This document shows positions 19,674-28,561 of a stretch of 64,000 nucleotides of DNA, one piece after another. The notes under the pieces were generated by a model. It did not search any database and was not told the origin of the DNA. It saw only the letters and a program-made list of their open reading frames with translations. This DNA is from Streptococcus iniae (lineage in GTDB: Bacteria > Bacillota > Bacilli > Lactobacillales > Streptococcaceae). How positions within the stretch are numbered: the stretch's first letter is position 1; every line of letters begins with the position of its first letter. Position numbers and translations under genes: made by a program. The stretch is taken from NCBI RefSeq assembly GCF_030732225.1, contig NZ_CP132230.1, positions 152,001 to 216,000 on the forward strand, written 5' to 3'.

Positions 19674-19709
19674 AAAACTGGAGATAAAATCACTTTGTCT
19701 CTGGTTTTT
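19674..19709 (+). terminator. Terminator after purA
   Basis: AAAAC-TG-GAGA and TCTC-TG-GTTTTT can pair with small bulges and end in a T run. Confidence 0.5.
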
Positions 19710-19759
19710 CGTTTGATTCATGTCTTGTGGTAAAGCAAATCAAAAAGAGAGGTAGATTA

Positions 19760-20116
19760 ATGGGTCACAAGGTTTTTAACATGTCTTTTCACTCCATTTA
19801 TAAGGCTCTAACAGCTAAGGTTGAGCGTAAAGGCGCAAGCGCCAAAGATGTGGATGCGCTGATAGCTTGGCTCATGGGGTATTCCTTGGCGGAAATAGCA
19901 GAGCTAAAGCAAAGCGAGTTGACCTACGGAGCCTTTTTAGAACAGGCACCCGCCTATAATAGCTATCGCAAAAACATCACTGGAAAAATCTGTGGCCAGC
20001 AGATTGAGACCATAACAGATGACAACATGCAAAAATTACGGCAACTAGACAAACTAGTGGACTGGCTAGCCAAAGGCAAAAGTGTCGGCGAAATCAAAGA
20101 CAAGTATGAAAAGTAA
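19760..20116 (+). CDS. DUF2200 family protein
   Basis: 118 residues from the ATG with GAGAGG 8 bp upstream (in-frame TTG/GTG upstream rejected). MGHKVFNMSFHSIYKALTAKVERKG and WLMGYS with an ITGKICG segment are characteristic of the DUF2200 family, small soluble proteins of unknown function common in lactobacilli and streptococci. No membrane segment or catalytic motif is visible. It stands alone between purA and a terminator. Confidence 0.85.
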   Translation: MGHKVFNMSFHSIYKALTAKVERKGASAKDVDALIAWLMGYSLAEIAELKQSELTYGAFLEQAPAYNSYRKNITGKICGQQIETITDDNMQKLRQLDKLVDWLAKGKSVGEIKDKYEK

Positions 20117-20141
20117 AAAGAGCCGAGAGGCTCTTTTTGGG
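20117..20141. terminator. Bidirectional terminator
   Basis: AAAAAGAGCC-GAGA-GGCTCTTTTT is a perfect 10-bp stem with T on one side and A on the other, between converging genes. Confidence 0.9.
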
Positions 20142-20143
20142 CT

Positions 20144-20920
20144 TTAAAAATAACAATGAATCTGATGGTCTAAGAAGACGTCTTGGTAGTCTTTTAACTC
20201 TTCTGGGTGGTAGGCTTTGATGTCGGCCATTTGGTAATCTCTGCCTAGGAGTTTGTATTTGTTTTCGCCAAATTGGTGGAATGGTAAGAGTTGGACTTGG
20301 GTGATGTCTAGGCTCTTAAAGAGTTGTGAGAAGGCTTTGGCATCTTCTAGGCTGTCATTAAAATCAGGGATAACAGGAATTCTGAGGACCATTTCTTTTT
20401 TCTTTTGAAAAGCATGGTGGATGTTTTTGATGATAAGATTATTAGCAACGCCAGTCATTTGACGGTGTTTGATCTGATTGTAGTGTTTTAAATCGGTATA
20501 GATGAAGTCAACATATTCTACCAGCTCTGCAAACTGCTGTGTTTTGGTGTAGGCGGTGGTTTCAATTGCAGTATGCAGTCCAACCTCTTTTGCGGCCTTT
20601 AGGATGGCTAAGGCAAAATCAAACTGTGCAAAAATTTCACCTCCTGAAAGGGTGATGCCACCTCCGGATTCCTCATAAAAGTCTTGGTCTTTGAGGACTT
20701 CTTCGATGATTTGGTCAACGGTCATGATTTGGCCAATGGTCTCGTAGCATTTGCCGTCTGATGTAAGCATTTTCTCAGCTTTCATGCTTTGGGATTCTGG
20801 GTTGGCACACCAAGGGCAGCGTAAAGGGCAACCCTTAAGGAAAACGGTCGTACGGATACCAGGGCCATCATGAATGCTAAAGTGTTGAATGTTAAAAACC
20901 ATGCCAGATACTGTCGTCAT
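20144..20920 (-). CDS. Glycyl-radical enzyme activase (radical SAM, PflC/YbiY type)
   Basis: 258 residues. The radical-SAM cluster motif CPLRCPWC (Cys 31, 35, 38) is preceded by IHDGPGIRTTVFLKG, the activase signature, and followed by GGGITLSGGE (SAM-binding GGE). It uses SAM and a 4Fe-4S cluster to put a radical on the glycine of its partner enzyme. The insert after the cluster is too short and Cys-poor for the two extra ferredoxin clusters of some GRE activases. The partner is almost certainly the GRE at 21941-24355, across the divergent DeoR gene. Confidence 0.92.
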   Translation of the reverse strand: MTTVSGMVFNIQHFSIHDGPGIRTTVFLKGCPLRCPWCANPESQSMKAEKMLTSDGKCYETIGQIMTVDQIIEEVLKDQDFYEESGGGITLSGGEIFAQFDFALAILKAAKEVGLHTAIETTAYTKTQQFAELVEYVDFIYTDLKHYNQIKHRQMTGVANNLIIKNIHHAFQKKKEMVLRIPVIPDFNDSLEDAKAFSQLFKSLDITQVQLLPFHQFGENKYKLLGRDYQMADIKAYHPEELKDYQDVFLDHQIHCYF

Positions 20921-20964
20921 AAGCCTAATCCTTTCTTATAGTGCCATCATAACACAGAAACGAA

Positions 20965-20996
20965 AGTAAATCAATTACGTTCGTAATTTACTTTTT
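20965..20996. promoter_or_regulatory. Palindromic operator between activase and DeoR genes
   Basis: AATTACG-TT-CGTAATT (20973-20988) is a perfect palindrome, nested in flanking AAAGTAAAT / ATTTACTTT. It sits between the divergent starts. The half CAATTACG recurs at 21913-21920, just before the GRE gene, so this is a good candidate site for the DeoR regulator. Confidence 0.6.
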
Positions 20997-21044
20997 CTTT
21001 GCAAACTTTCTATAAACTGATAAAATGGATAAGAGGTGTATAGA

Positions 21045-21788
21045 ATGAATCGTTTAGATAAAATTATTCAGATGGTATCTGAGGCGCAAAGGGTCAATGT
21101 TAACCATCTGTCCGAAAAATTGAAAGTTTCGAAAGTAACCATTCGTAAGGATTTAGATAAGCTTGAAAGTAAGGGGCTTTTACGGCGTGAGCATGGCTAT
21201 GCGGTTTTAAACAGCGGCGATGACCTCAATGTCCGTCTTTCTTACCATTATAGGGTTAAGCGGAAAATAGCAGAGCAGGCAGCTCAATTAATTGGTGATA
21301 ATGACACTATTATGATTGAATCAGGCTCGACCTGTGCCTTGCTGGCAGAAGTTTTGTGTCAAACCAAACGCAATATCAAAATTATTACAAACTCGTGTTT
21401 TATTGCAAATCATGTCCGTCAACATGCCAATTGTCAGGTCATTTTGCTAGGGGGGAACTATCAGCCAAGCTCAGAAGTGACAGTGGGTCCTCTTTTGAAA
21501 GAAATGCTCAATCTATTTCATGTGGATCATCTTTTTGTTGGAACCGATGGCTTCGCAGCAGAAACAGGTTTTATGGGCAAAGACATGATGCGCTCAGAGG
21601 TTGTTCGTTACATGTCAGGTGTTGCTGATAAAACCATTATATTGACGGATTCAAGCAAGTTCCAAAAAACAAGCCTTGTTAACCAACTCTCCATTGAGAA
21701 AGTCTACGGAGTGATAACAGATAAAGACTTAGATCCAAACATCAGCCGATTCTTAACTGAAAAAGGAATCCAATTGACCTTTGTTTGA
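21045..21788 (+). CDS. DeoR-family sugar-phosphate-responsive repressor
   Basis: 247 residues from ATG 21045, preceded by AGAGG; a GTG at 21036 overlaps that site and is less likely. The N-terminal winged helix (VNVNHLSEKLKVSKVTIRKDLDKLESKGLLRREHG) is classical DeoR. The C-terminal sensor (IGDNDTIMIESGSTCALLAEVL, ITNSCFIANHV, LLGGNY, FVGTDGF, ILTDSSKF) is a ribose-5-phosphate-isomerase-like domain that binds sugar phosphates. Its position between the activase and the GRE suggests it controls both. Confidence 0.9.
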   Translation: MNRLDKIIQMVSEAQRVNVNHLSEKLKVSKVTIRKDLDKLESKGLLRREHGYAVLNSGDDLNVRLSYHYRVKRKIAEQAAQLIGDNDTIMIESGSTCALLAEVLCQTKRNIKIITNSCFIANHVRQHANCQVILLGGNYQPSSEVTVGPLLKEMLNLFHVDHLFVGTDGFAAETGFMGKDMMRSEVVRYMSGVADKTIILTDSSKFQKTSLVNQLSIEKVYGVITDKDLDPNISRFLTEKGIQLTFV

Positions 21789-21809
21789 GTTCTTTGAAGG
21801 CTAACACAT

Positions 21810-21847
21810 AACCATATGACAGTGACTTGTGATATGGTTTTCTTTTT
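21810..21847 (+). terminator. Terminator after the DeoR gene
   Basis: AACCATAT and ATATGGTT form an 8-bp perfect stem followed by TTCTTTTT. It separates the regulator from the GRE promoter. Confidence 0.65.
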
Positions 21848-21855
21848 GTCAAAAA

Positions 21856-21892
21856 AGAAAGCACTTACAAAAAATCTTATTTGTGCTACAAT
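21856..21892 (+). promoter_or_regulatory. GRE promoter with overlapping cre site
   Basis: AGAAAGCACTTACA (21856-21869) differs from the CcpA consensus TGWAANCGNTNWCA at two positions. It overlaps a -35 (CTTACA, 21864-21869) placed 17 bp before TACAAT (21887-21892). This layout predicts glucose repression. Confidence 0.6.
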
Positions 21893-21911
21893 AGTTACTA
21901 AAGAAAGAAAA

Positions 21912-21924
21912 ACAATTACGAAAG
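21912..21924 (+). promoter_or_regulatory. Candidate DeoR half-site before the GRE gene
   Basis: CAATTACG (21913-21920) followed by AAAG repeats the text of the palindrome at 20973-20988. It lies just downstream of the -10, where a repressor would block transcription. Confidence 0.45.
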
Positions 21925-21940
21925 AAACAAAGGTGACTTT

Positions 21941-24355
21941 ATGACAGAATCAAAAGCTTATTTTGGCTCTTTAACAGAACGAATGAACCGTTACCGTGAA
22001 TCCGTTTTGAACAAGAAGCCTTATATTGATGCAGAACGTGCCCTTTTAGTAACAGAGACTTACCAAAAACACATGGATAAGCCGGCCAATCTCAAACGTG
22101 CTTACATGTTGCAGAATATTTTGGAGAAAATGACCATTTACATTGAAGACGACAGTTTGATTGCAGGTAACCAAGCTTCGTCCAACAAGGATGCTCCAAT
22201 TTTCCCAGAATATACTCTGGATTTTGTGTTGAAAGAACTGGATCTTTTTGAAAAACGTGACGGTGATGTTTTTTACATTACTGAGGAAACCAAGGAAGAG
22301 TTGCGCAGTATTGCTCCTTTCTGGGAAAACAATACCTTACGTGCCAGAGCGGGTGTTCTCCTTCCTAAAGAAGTTGCTGTTTATATGGAAACAGGCTTCT
22401 TTGGAATGGAAGGCAAGATGAATTCAGGAGATGCCCACTTAGCGGTAAACTACCAAAAACTCTTAGAAGAAGGCTTGATAGGCTTTGAAAAAAGAGCACG
22501 CGCAGCTAAGGCAGCCCTTGATTTAACCGTTCCTGAAAACATTGATAAGTACCATTTTTACGATTCTGTCTTTATTGTTATTGCTGCTGTGAAGACTTAT
22601 GCAGAACGTTATGCAAAATTAGCTCGCCAAATGGCAGAGACTGCAAGTGCAGACCGGCAAAAAGAGTTGTTAGAAATGGCTCGAATCTGTGATAAAGTCC
22701 CTTATCAGCCTGCAGAAACTTTTGCAGAAGCGGTGCAATCCGTTTGGTTTATTCAGTGTGTTTTGCAAATTGAATCAAACGGTCACTCTCTATCTTATGG
22801 TCGTTTTGATCAGTACATGTACCCTTATGCTCAGGCAGATATAGAAGCAGGGAGGGAAAGTCAGGAATCGATCATTGAGCGCTTGACCAACTTGTGGATT
22901 AAAACCCTAACCATCAATAAGGTGCGCAGCCAATCACATACCTTCTCATCAGCAGGCAGTCCTTTATACCAAAATGTCACTATCGCAGGGCAAACCATTG
23001 ACAAAAAAGACGCCGTGAATCCAATGTCCTACTGGGTATTGACGAGTGTTGCACAAACCAAATTGCCTCAGCCTAATTTGACGGTGCGCTACCATGCTGG
23101 TCTTGATAAGCGTTTTATGAATGAGTGTATTGAGGTCATGAAGCTTGGTTTTGGCATGCCTGCCATGAATAATGATGAGGTGATTATTCCTTCCTTTATT
23201 AACAAAGGGGTCTTGGAAGAAGATGCCTATAATTATTCAGCAATTGGTTGTGTGGAGACCGCTGTACCTGGGAAGTGGGGCTATCGATGCACTGGCATGA
23301 GTTACATTAATTTCCCTAAAATTTTACTGATTACCATGAATGACGGGATTGATCCAAGTTCGGGTAAACGTTTCGCTAAAGGACATGGACACTTTACGGA
23401 GATGACCTCATATGAAGAGTTAAAAGCTGCTTGGGATGAAACCTTGCGTGAGATTACCCGCATGAGTGTTATTGTCGAAAATGCCATTGACCTTGGTTTG
23501 GAACGAGAAGTGCCAGATATTCTTTGTTCTGCTTTGACTGATGATTGTATCGGTCGTGGTAAGACTCTGAAAGAAGGCGGAGCGGTTTACGATTTTATTT
23601 CAGGCTTGCAAGTTGGGATTGCTAATCTTTCTGATTCACTAGCTGCGCTAAAAAAATTAGTTTTCGAAGAGGAACGTCTGACAACACGAGAACTCTGGCA
23701 TGCCCTTGAAACCGACTTTGCTGGAGAAGAAGGTGAAGCCATTCGTCAAATGCTGATTAATGAAGCACCAAAATATGGCAATGATGATGATTATGCTGAC
23801 CAACTCGTGGTTGATGCCTATGACACCTATATTGATGAGATTGCTAAGTACCCCAATACCCGTTATGGCCGTGGACCAATTGGTGGCATCCGCTATTCCG
23901 GAACATCATCTATTTCAGCCAATGTTGGTCAAGGCAAGGCAACCCTTGCAACACCAGATGGTCGACACGCAGGAACCCCACTTGCCGAAGGGTGTTCACC
24001 AGAGCATAGTATGGATAAAAAAGGACCAACTTCAGTATTGAAATCTGTTTCTAAACTAAGAACAGAAGAAATTGTGGGTGGTGTCCTTTTAAACCAGAAA
24101 GTCAATCCACAAACCCTATCAAAAGAAGAGGATAAGGTGAAATTAATAGCCTTGCTTAGAACCTTTTTCAACAGGTTACATGGCTATCATATTCAATACA
24201 ATGTGGTTTCTAGAGAAACCCTAATAGCTGCGCAAGAAAATCCCGAAGATTACCGTGACCTTATTGTCCGTGTGGCAGGTTATTCAGCCTTCTTTAACAG
24301 CTTATCTAAAGCAACACAAGATGATATTATTGAAAGAACAGAACATACCTTATAG
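21941..24355 (+). CDS. Glycyl-radical enzyme, PflD/YbiW type (annotated formate acetyltransferase)
   Basis: 804 residues. The active-site loop reads [15 protein letters not shown]: catalytic Cys437 and Glu439 form the C-x-E signature of C-O-cleaving GREs, not the Cys-Cys pair of true pyruvate formate-lyase. The glycyl loop is RVAGYSAFF (radical Gly780). Family length is normal. The closest characterised relatives by motif and neighbours are E. coli YbiW and PflD, reported to open 1,5-anhydroglucitol- or anhydromannitol-6-phosphate to 1-deoxyfructose-6-phosphate. The next gene, 14 bp on, is an FSA-type aldolase able to split that product. The usual label 'formate acetyltransferase' is probably wrong. 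The substrate is inferred, not shown. Confidence 0.9.
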   Translation: MTESKAYFGSLTERMNRYRESVLNKKPYIDAERALLVTETYQKHMDKPANLKRAYMLQNILEKMTIYIEDDSLIAGNQASSNKDAPIFPEYTLDFVLKELDLFEKRDGDVFYITEETKEELRSIAPFWENNTLRARAGVLLPKEVAVYMETGFFGMEGKMNSGDAHLAVNYQKLLEEGLIGFEKRARAAKAALDLTVPENIDKYHFYDSVFIVIAAVKTYAERYAKLARQMAETASADRQKELLEMARICDKVPYQPAETFAEAVQSVWFIQCVLQIESNGHSLSYGRFDQYMYPYAQADIEAGRESQESIIERLTNLWIKTLTINKVRSQSHTFSSAGSPLYQNVTIAGQTIDKKDAVNPMSYWVLTSVAQTKLPQPNLTVRYHAGLDKRFMNECIEVMKLGFGMPAMNNDEVIIPSFINKGVLEEDAYNYSAIGCVETAVPGKWGYRCTGMSYINFPKILLITMNDGIDPSSGKRFAKGHGHFTEMTSYEELKAAWDETLREITRMSVIVENAIDLGLEREVPDILCSALTDDCIGRGKTLKEGGAVYDFISGLQVGIANLSDSLAALKKLVFEEERLTTRELWHALETDFAGEEGEAIRQMLINEAPKYGNDDDYADQLVVDAYDTYIDEIAKYPNTRYGRGPIGGIRYSGTSSISANVGQGKATLATPDGRHAGTPLAEGCSPEHSMDKKGPTSVLKSVSKLRTEEIVGGVLLNQKVNPQTLSKEEDKVKLIALLRTFFNRLHGYHIQYNVVSRETLIAAQENPEDYRDLIVRVAGYSAFFNSLSKATQDDIIERTEHTL

Positions 24356-24369
24356 GAGAAATAATAGCT

Positions 24370-25038
24370 ATGGAATACATGTTAGATACCTTAAACATTG
24401 AAGACATCAAAAAATGGAGCAAGATTTTACCACTTGCAGGGGTAACCTCAAATCCATCAATAGCCAAAAAAGAAGGGCCGATTGATTTCTTTAAACGCAT
24501 TCAAGAAGTCCGTGAGATTATTGGTGACAAGGCTTCGATTCATGTTCAAGTCATTGCCCAAGATTATGAAGGGATACTAAAGGATGCGCGTGCTATCCGC
24601 GAGGCTTGTGGAGATAATAGTTATGTTAAAGTACCTGTGACAGCAGACGGTTTAGCAGCAATCAAAAGCCTGAAAGCAGATGGCTACCACATTACAGCAA
24701 CAGCTATCTATAGTACTTTCCAAGGCTTGCTTGCTATTGAAGCAGGTGCAGATTATTTAGCCCCTTACTATAATCGTATGGAAAATCTGAACATTGATCC
24801 AGAGCAGGTGATTGGTCAGTTAGCAGAAGCAATTGATCGTAACTGCAGTGACAGCAAAATCTTAGCAGCAAGCTTTAAAAATGTAGCGCAGGTTAACAAA
24901 GCATTTGCCCTTGGGGCGCAAGCCATCACAGCAGGACCAGATGTTTTCCAAGCAGGATTTGCCATGCCATCTATTCAAAAAGCAGTAGATGATTTTGCCA
25001 AAGACTGGGAAAGCATCCACAATAAACAAAGTATTTAA
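24370..25038 (+). CDS. Fructose-6-phosphate aldolase / transaldolase-like (FSA/TalC)
   Basis: 222 residues, the short FSA-type transaldolase. The Schiff-base lysine is Lys87 in SYVKVPVT. Also seen are [33 protein letters not shown] and AASFKN. FSA enzymes cleave fructose-6-phosphate or 1-deoxyfructose-6-phosphate to glyceraldehyde-3-phosphate plus dihydroxyacetone or hydroxyacetone. It follows the GRE by 14 bp and shares its transcript. In E. coli an FSA gene also sits by each homologous GRE. The glycerol dehydrogenase (gldA) expected to follow in related streptococci is not present here. Confidence 0.92.
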   Translation: MEYMLDTLNIEDIKKWSKILPLAGVTSNPSIAKKEGPIDFFKRIQEVREIIGDKASIHVQVIAQDYEGILKDARAIREACGDNSYVKVPVTADGLAAIKSLKADGYHITATAIYSTFQGLLAIEAGADYLAPYYNRMENLNIDPEQVIGQLAEAIDRNCSDSKILAASFKNVAQVNKAFALGAQAITAGPDVFQAGFAMPSIQKAVDDFAKDWESIHNKQSI

Positions 25039-25078
25039 AAAATTTACAGATAAGTGCACAGGCCATGGCCGTTTGCGA

Positions 25079-25145
25079 GACTCTTCTTGTCGTTTTTAGT
25101 GAAAATATCTTGTGATATCACTGTTTACGACAGGAGGAGTTTTGT
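25079..25145 (+). terminator. Long imperfect hairpin after the aldolase gene
   Basis: A 24-nt arm (25079-25102, GACTCTTCTTGTCG...AGTGA) pairs with 25118-25141 (TCACTG...CGACAGGAGGAGTT) with a central bulge and two GU pairs. A small inner stem ATATC-TTGT-GATAT closes it. T-rich text follows. Likely the operon end, though unusually long for a simple terminator. Confidence 0.5.
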
Positions 25146-25267
25146 CGTTTTGAGAAAAATAGTCCAATTCTAAAAGCTTTTAACGTGGTTGACGTCTCCT
25201 TGGTGATTTTTTGCTATACTTGACTAAAGACCACTGCTACAAAAAAGAAACGCTAAAAGGAATTTTT

Positions 25268-25654
25268 ATGAAACAGAAAAAGATAATGGTTTCCCTAGTT
25301 TTAATTATGTTACTTGTAATTGGCGGCTTTGGGTATATGGTATATAAACAAGATGCCGAAAAAGAAAAAATGATTGCAATAGCACATAGTGAAGAGGCTA
25401 AAAAAGTCTATGAATCATTCATGAAAAAAAGAGATAAAAATGCATTTACAAAAGATGGCATAATAAAGAGTTATAAAGTGGATGATAAAAGTTTGGATTA
25501 TAATCCTATGGGTGGGATGTTTGTTAATGTAGTTATAAACAATTCTTCAAATTTGTACATGAGTTTCAATTTAGTAGAAGAAGATAATAAGTTAGACTAC
25601 GCTAATGTTGTTGTTTCAGGAGTCCTTTTAGATAAGCTTGGAGAACCAAAATAA
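25268..25654 (+). CDS. DUF1310 family membrane-anchored protein, copy A
   Basis: 128 residues from ATG 25268 (AAAAGG upstream). An N-terminal membrane span (about residues 7-25) is followed by EKEKMIAIAHSEEAKKVY and the family mark NPMGGMFVNVVINN. DUF1310 proteins are small, of unknown function, and occur in tandem in streptococci and listeria. The predicted topology is N-in with the body outside the membrane. Closest to copy C at 26490. The neighbouring T7SS lipase remnants make an immunity role possible (inference). Confidence 0.85.
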   Translation: MKQKKIMVSLVLIMLLVIGGFGYMVYKQDAEKEKMIAIAHSEEAKKVYESFMKKRDKNAFTKDGIIKSYKVDDKSLDYNPMGGMFVNVVINNSSNLYMSFNLVEEDNKLDYANVVVSGVLLDKLGEPK

Positions 25655-25659
25655 AGAAA

Positions 25660-25827
25660 AAATATGTTATCATCTACGCACCTGTTGAAAAAGGAGTCAG
25701 AAAGGTTATTATTTCAACATAGGATGAATTATAAGAAGGCCAATATCAATTGAGGCTAGTATTAAAGGATTTATCATTTTTAGAAGTTAAATTTTTAACT
25801 AAGAATAAAAATTGTATTATGTGGTGA
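25660..25827 (+). pseudogene. Degenerate coding stretch between DUF1310 copies A and B
   Basis: In one frame the text reads KYVIIYAPVEKGVRKVIIST-stop-DEL-stop-EGQYQLRLVLKDLSFLEV... up to a final stop at 25827. The composition is protein-like apart from two in-frame stops, so it looks like an eroded gene. The parent was not recognised. It could also be chance in AT-rich DNA. Confidence 0.3.
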
Positions 25828-25846
25828 AATTTTAGTAAACATACGA

Positions 25847-26013
25847 GAAAAATTTATTTTTTGAAGAGTATGAAGGTGGCAGAATGAATGTTAAAAAGAT
25901 TATATATATCCTTTTAGGATTGTTGATTGCAGTAGGTATTGTAATAGGAAGACATCAGTTGCAAGCAAAACGTGAATATGATCAGATGGTTGAAATTGTT
26001 GAAAGTAAAGAAG
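25847..26013 (+). repeat. Direct repeat, copy 1 (5' ends of DUF1310 copies B and D)
   Basis: This ~167-bp stretch, covering the ribosome site and the first ~43 codons, recurs at 26974-27140 with only a handful of differences. The spacing is 1127 bp. It marks a recent duplication of an A-B gene pair into C-D, or gene conversion of the 5' ends. Confidence 0.85.
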
Positions 26014-26273
26014 TTAAACACCTCATTGAAGATGATTTGAAATATTTTGATAAAAATGCATTATCAAATAAAGGTAGAGTTAAAGAATATAGTATTGATA
26101 AAAAATCAATTAAAAAAAATCCCATGGGTGGTATCATGGTTAATATTTATATTAATAACAACAAAAAATATAAGTTATCCTATACATTAGTACATGAATT
26201 AACGGGAAAAGGAATTGATATCGGTGGACGTGGAATTTCAAAAGATTTAAATGTTTTACTTAAGGAGAACTAA
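25884..26273 (+). CDS. DUF1310 family protein, copy B
   Basis: 129 residues starting MNVKKIIYILLGLLIAVGIVIG (a membrane span), then a charged outer domain with NPMGGIMVNIYINNNK. The RBS AAGGTGG is 5-6 bp before the ATG. It ends just before a short ORF that may be the start of a lipase gene (26275). Nearly identical in its first third to the broken copy D. Confidence 0.85.
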   Translation: MNVKKIIYILLGLLIAVGIVIGRHQLQAKREYDQMVEIVESKEVKHLIEDDLKYFDKNALSNKGRVKEYSIDKKSIKKNPMGGIMVNIYINNNKKYKLSYTLVHELTGKGIDIGGRGISKDLNVLLKEN

Positions 26274-26274
26274 T

Positions 26275-26469
26275 ATGGTATATAGTGACCTTGAGAGAAG
26301 ATTAATTGCTGGTGAAGAGTATACTGATTATGATGTAGATGCGACAGTAACTATCGGAAAACAAGAAACTTATAAAGAAATCGGTACAGTTCGAGAAGTT
26401 GTTACCGATGATTCAGGTCAAAAAGCTTATGTTGTTCAAAGTCCTGATAAAAAGAATTTTCCGCTTTGA
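26275..26469 (+). pseudogene. Possible N-terminal fragment of a T7SS-type lipase
   Basis: 64 codons from ATG 26275, preceded by AAGGAG at 26262-26267 and starting 1 bp after the copy B stop codon. The text (MVYSDLERRLIAGEEYTDY, TIGKQETYKEIGTVREVV, SGQKAYVVQSPDKKN) resembles the very start of lipase-like T7SS effectors, before the alpha/beta-hydrolase core. It stops before any GxSxG motif. If correct, it is an orphan 5' end, with the 3' end of such a gene surviving at 33784-34495. It may also be an unrelated small protein that is translated. Confidence 0.35.
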
Positions 26470-26489
26470 CTTTGAAAAAGGAGTTAATC

Positions 26490-26867
26490 ATGAAGAAAAA
26501 ATATTGGATCGTATTGGTAATATTAGTAACGGTTTTAGGGGGAAGTGGCTATATGGTTTTTAAACAACATACTGAAAAAGAAAAAATGCTTGCAATAGCA
26601 CATAGTGAAAAAGCAAAGAAGGTATATATTGATATGATAAAACATGAAGATAGTAAAGCATTTACCAATAGTGGCATTATCAAGAAGTATAAGGTGGATG
26701 ACAGTAGATTAGATTATCATCCCATGGGTGGATTAAAAGTACGGATTGTTATAAATGATAATAAAGATCAGGCAATTAATTTTGATTTGATTGAAAACAG
26801 TGATGGAACTTATCATTCTGCATATTATACTATCTCACCTAAGTTGGCAGAAAAGCTAGGCTATTAA
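26490..26867 (+). CDS. DUF1310 family protein, copy C
   Basis: 125 residues from ATG 26490 with AAGGAG upstream. A membrane span (IVLVILVTVLGGSGYMVF) precedes EKEKMLAIAHSEKAKKVY and HPMGGLKVRIVIN. It is most like copy A, as B is like D, which shows that a two-gene unit was duplicated. About 140 bp separate it from copy D. Confidence 0.85.
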   Translation: MKKKYWIVLVILVTVLGGSGYMVFKQHTEKEKMLAIAHSEKAKKVYIDMIKHEDSKAFTNSGIIKKYKVDDSRLDYHPMGGLKVRIVINDNKDQAINFDLIENSDGTYHSAYYTISPKLAEKLGY

Positions 26868-26973
26868 TATGGAAAAATATCAAAGAAAAGATGCTAGTGT
26901 TTTCCAAAATCAGGGAAATCATATTGTTTTAGTGAGCTGTTGATAATAGTCCAGTATTTTATAAGTAAATGAG

Positions 26974-27140
26974 GAAAAATTTATTTTTTGAAGAGTATGA
27001 AGGTGGCAGAATGAATGTTAAAAAGATTATATATATCCTTTTAGGATTGTTGATTGCAGTAGGTATTGTAATAGGAGGACATAAATTGCAAGAAAAACGT
27101 GAATATGATCAGATGGTAGAAATAGTTGAAAGTAAAGAAG
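26974..27140 (+). repeat. Direct repeat, copy 2
   Basis: Partner of 25847-26013 (see there). Includes the RBS and the first ~43 codons of DUF1310 copy D. Confidence 0.85.
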
Positions 27141-27247
27141 CAAAATTAGTTTTCGAAAAGACAATTTTTAATATAGAACCTAAAGCTTTTAAAGATGGAG
27201 CTATTATACAAAAGTATGAAATTAATAAAGATTCAATCAAACAAAAT

Positions 27248-28561
27248 GGTAGTGTAAAATATCTTGTGTAAACACAAAAAAGGAATAAATCCTGTATAGT
27301 AGAGTTACGACACTTCACTAGAAAGAGATTTATTCCCATGACTCAGTTTACCACAGAATTACTTAACTTCCTAGCGCAAAAACAAGATATTGATGAATTC
27401 TTTCGATCCTCTTTAGAAATAGCTATGAATGATCTCTTGCAGGTTGAACTATCAGCTTTCCTTGGATATGAGCCATATAAAAAAGAAGGTTACAATACAG
27501 GTAATAGCCGTAATGGGACCTACTCTCGACAGTTTGAAACGAAGTATGGCTTAGTCAATTTAATCATTCCAAGAGATCGAAACGGCGAGTTTTCACCAGT
27601 TTTATTACCATCTTATGCTAGACGAGATGACCACTTGGAAGAGATGGTGATTAAACTCTATCAAACTGGCGTTACGACACGCGAAATCAGTGACATTATT
27701 GAGCGCATGTATGGTCACCACTACAGTCCAGCAACGGTGTCAAATATCACAAAAGTGACTCAAGAAAGTGTCACTGCCTTTCATGAGCGTTCCTTTCAAA
27801 CTAACTACTCAGTCTTGTATCTAGACGGAACTTACTTACCCTTGCGACGAGGTACGGTCAGTAAAGAATGTATTCACATTGCACTTGGTATCACGCCTGA
27901 AGGGTATAAATCAGTTCTTGGCTATGAGATTGCCCCTAATGAAAATAATGTCTCTTGGTCAGATCTTCTTAAGAGGCTACAAAATCAAGGACTTAAGCAA
28001 GTTTCTCTAGTTGTTACAGACGGGCTTAACGGTGTGGATCAAATCATCCAACAAGCCTATCCAATGGCTAAACAGCAACGGTGTCTGGTTCACATTGGTC
28101 GCAATATCTCCAGTAAGGTCAAACGAGTAGATAGGGCACCTATTCTAAATCAGTTCAAGCAGATTTATCGTGCCACAAATTTACAGGAGGCTATTAAATT
28201 ATTGGAACAATTTGTTTCTGAGTGGAAACCTCGTTACAAAAAGGTTATGACATCACTTGAAACAACTGAAAATCTCCTAACTTTCTATCAATTTCCACAT
28301 CACATTTGGTCTAGTATTTACTCTACAAACTTGATTGAATCACTCAATAAAGAAATCAAGCGACAAAGTAAGAAGAGGGTGGTTTTTCCAAATGAAGAAG
28401 CCTTAGAACGATGCCTTGTAAGTATTTTCGAAGACTATAACATTAAGTTCGGAGCTCGTATTCATAAAGGATTCGGAGTATGTTTTGACACACTTGATAG
28501 CTTATTTGACTAATATTCAAAAACTCTACTCTTGTGTTTACACAAAATTATTGACAGTATC
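27248..28561 (+). mobile_element. IS256-family element, copy 1 (intact, 1314 bp)
   Basis: Ends GGTAGTGTAAAATATCTTGT... and ...ATTGACAGTATC are imperfect inverted repeats of about 30 bp (shared core TTGTGTAAACACAA). An 8-bp target duplication, AACAAAAT, flanks it, as expected for IS256. It carries one transposase gene. Confidence 0.95.
27338..28513 (+). CDS. IS256-family (mutator-type) transposase, copy 1
   Basis: 391 residues. DDE parts are visible: YLDGTYLPLRRG, VVTDGLNGVDQII and STNLIESLNKEIKRQSKKR. Full length and identical to the copy at 54687-55862, so probably functional. The promoter lies in the left end of the IS (TGTATAGTAGAG). Confidence 0.96.
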   Translation: MTQFTTELLNFLAQKQDIDEFFRSSLEIAMNDLLQVELSAFLGYEPYKKEGYNTGNSRNGTYSRQFETKYGLVNLIIPRDRNGEFSPVLLPSYARRDDHLEEMVIKLYQTGVTTREISDIIERMYGHHYSPATVSNITKVTQESVTAFHERSFQTNYSVLYLDGTYLPLRRGTVSKECIHIALGITPEGYKSVLGYEIAPNENNVSWSDLLKRLQNQGLKQVSLVVTDGLNGVDQIIQQAYPMAKQQRCLVHIGRNISSKVKRVDRAPILNQFKQIYRATNLQEAIKLLEQFVSEWKPRYKKVMTSLETTENLLTFYQFPHHIWSSIYSTNLIESLNKEIKRQSKKRVVFPNEEALERCLVSIFEDYNIKFGARIHKGFGVCFDTLDSLFD

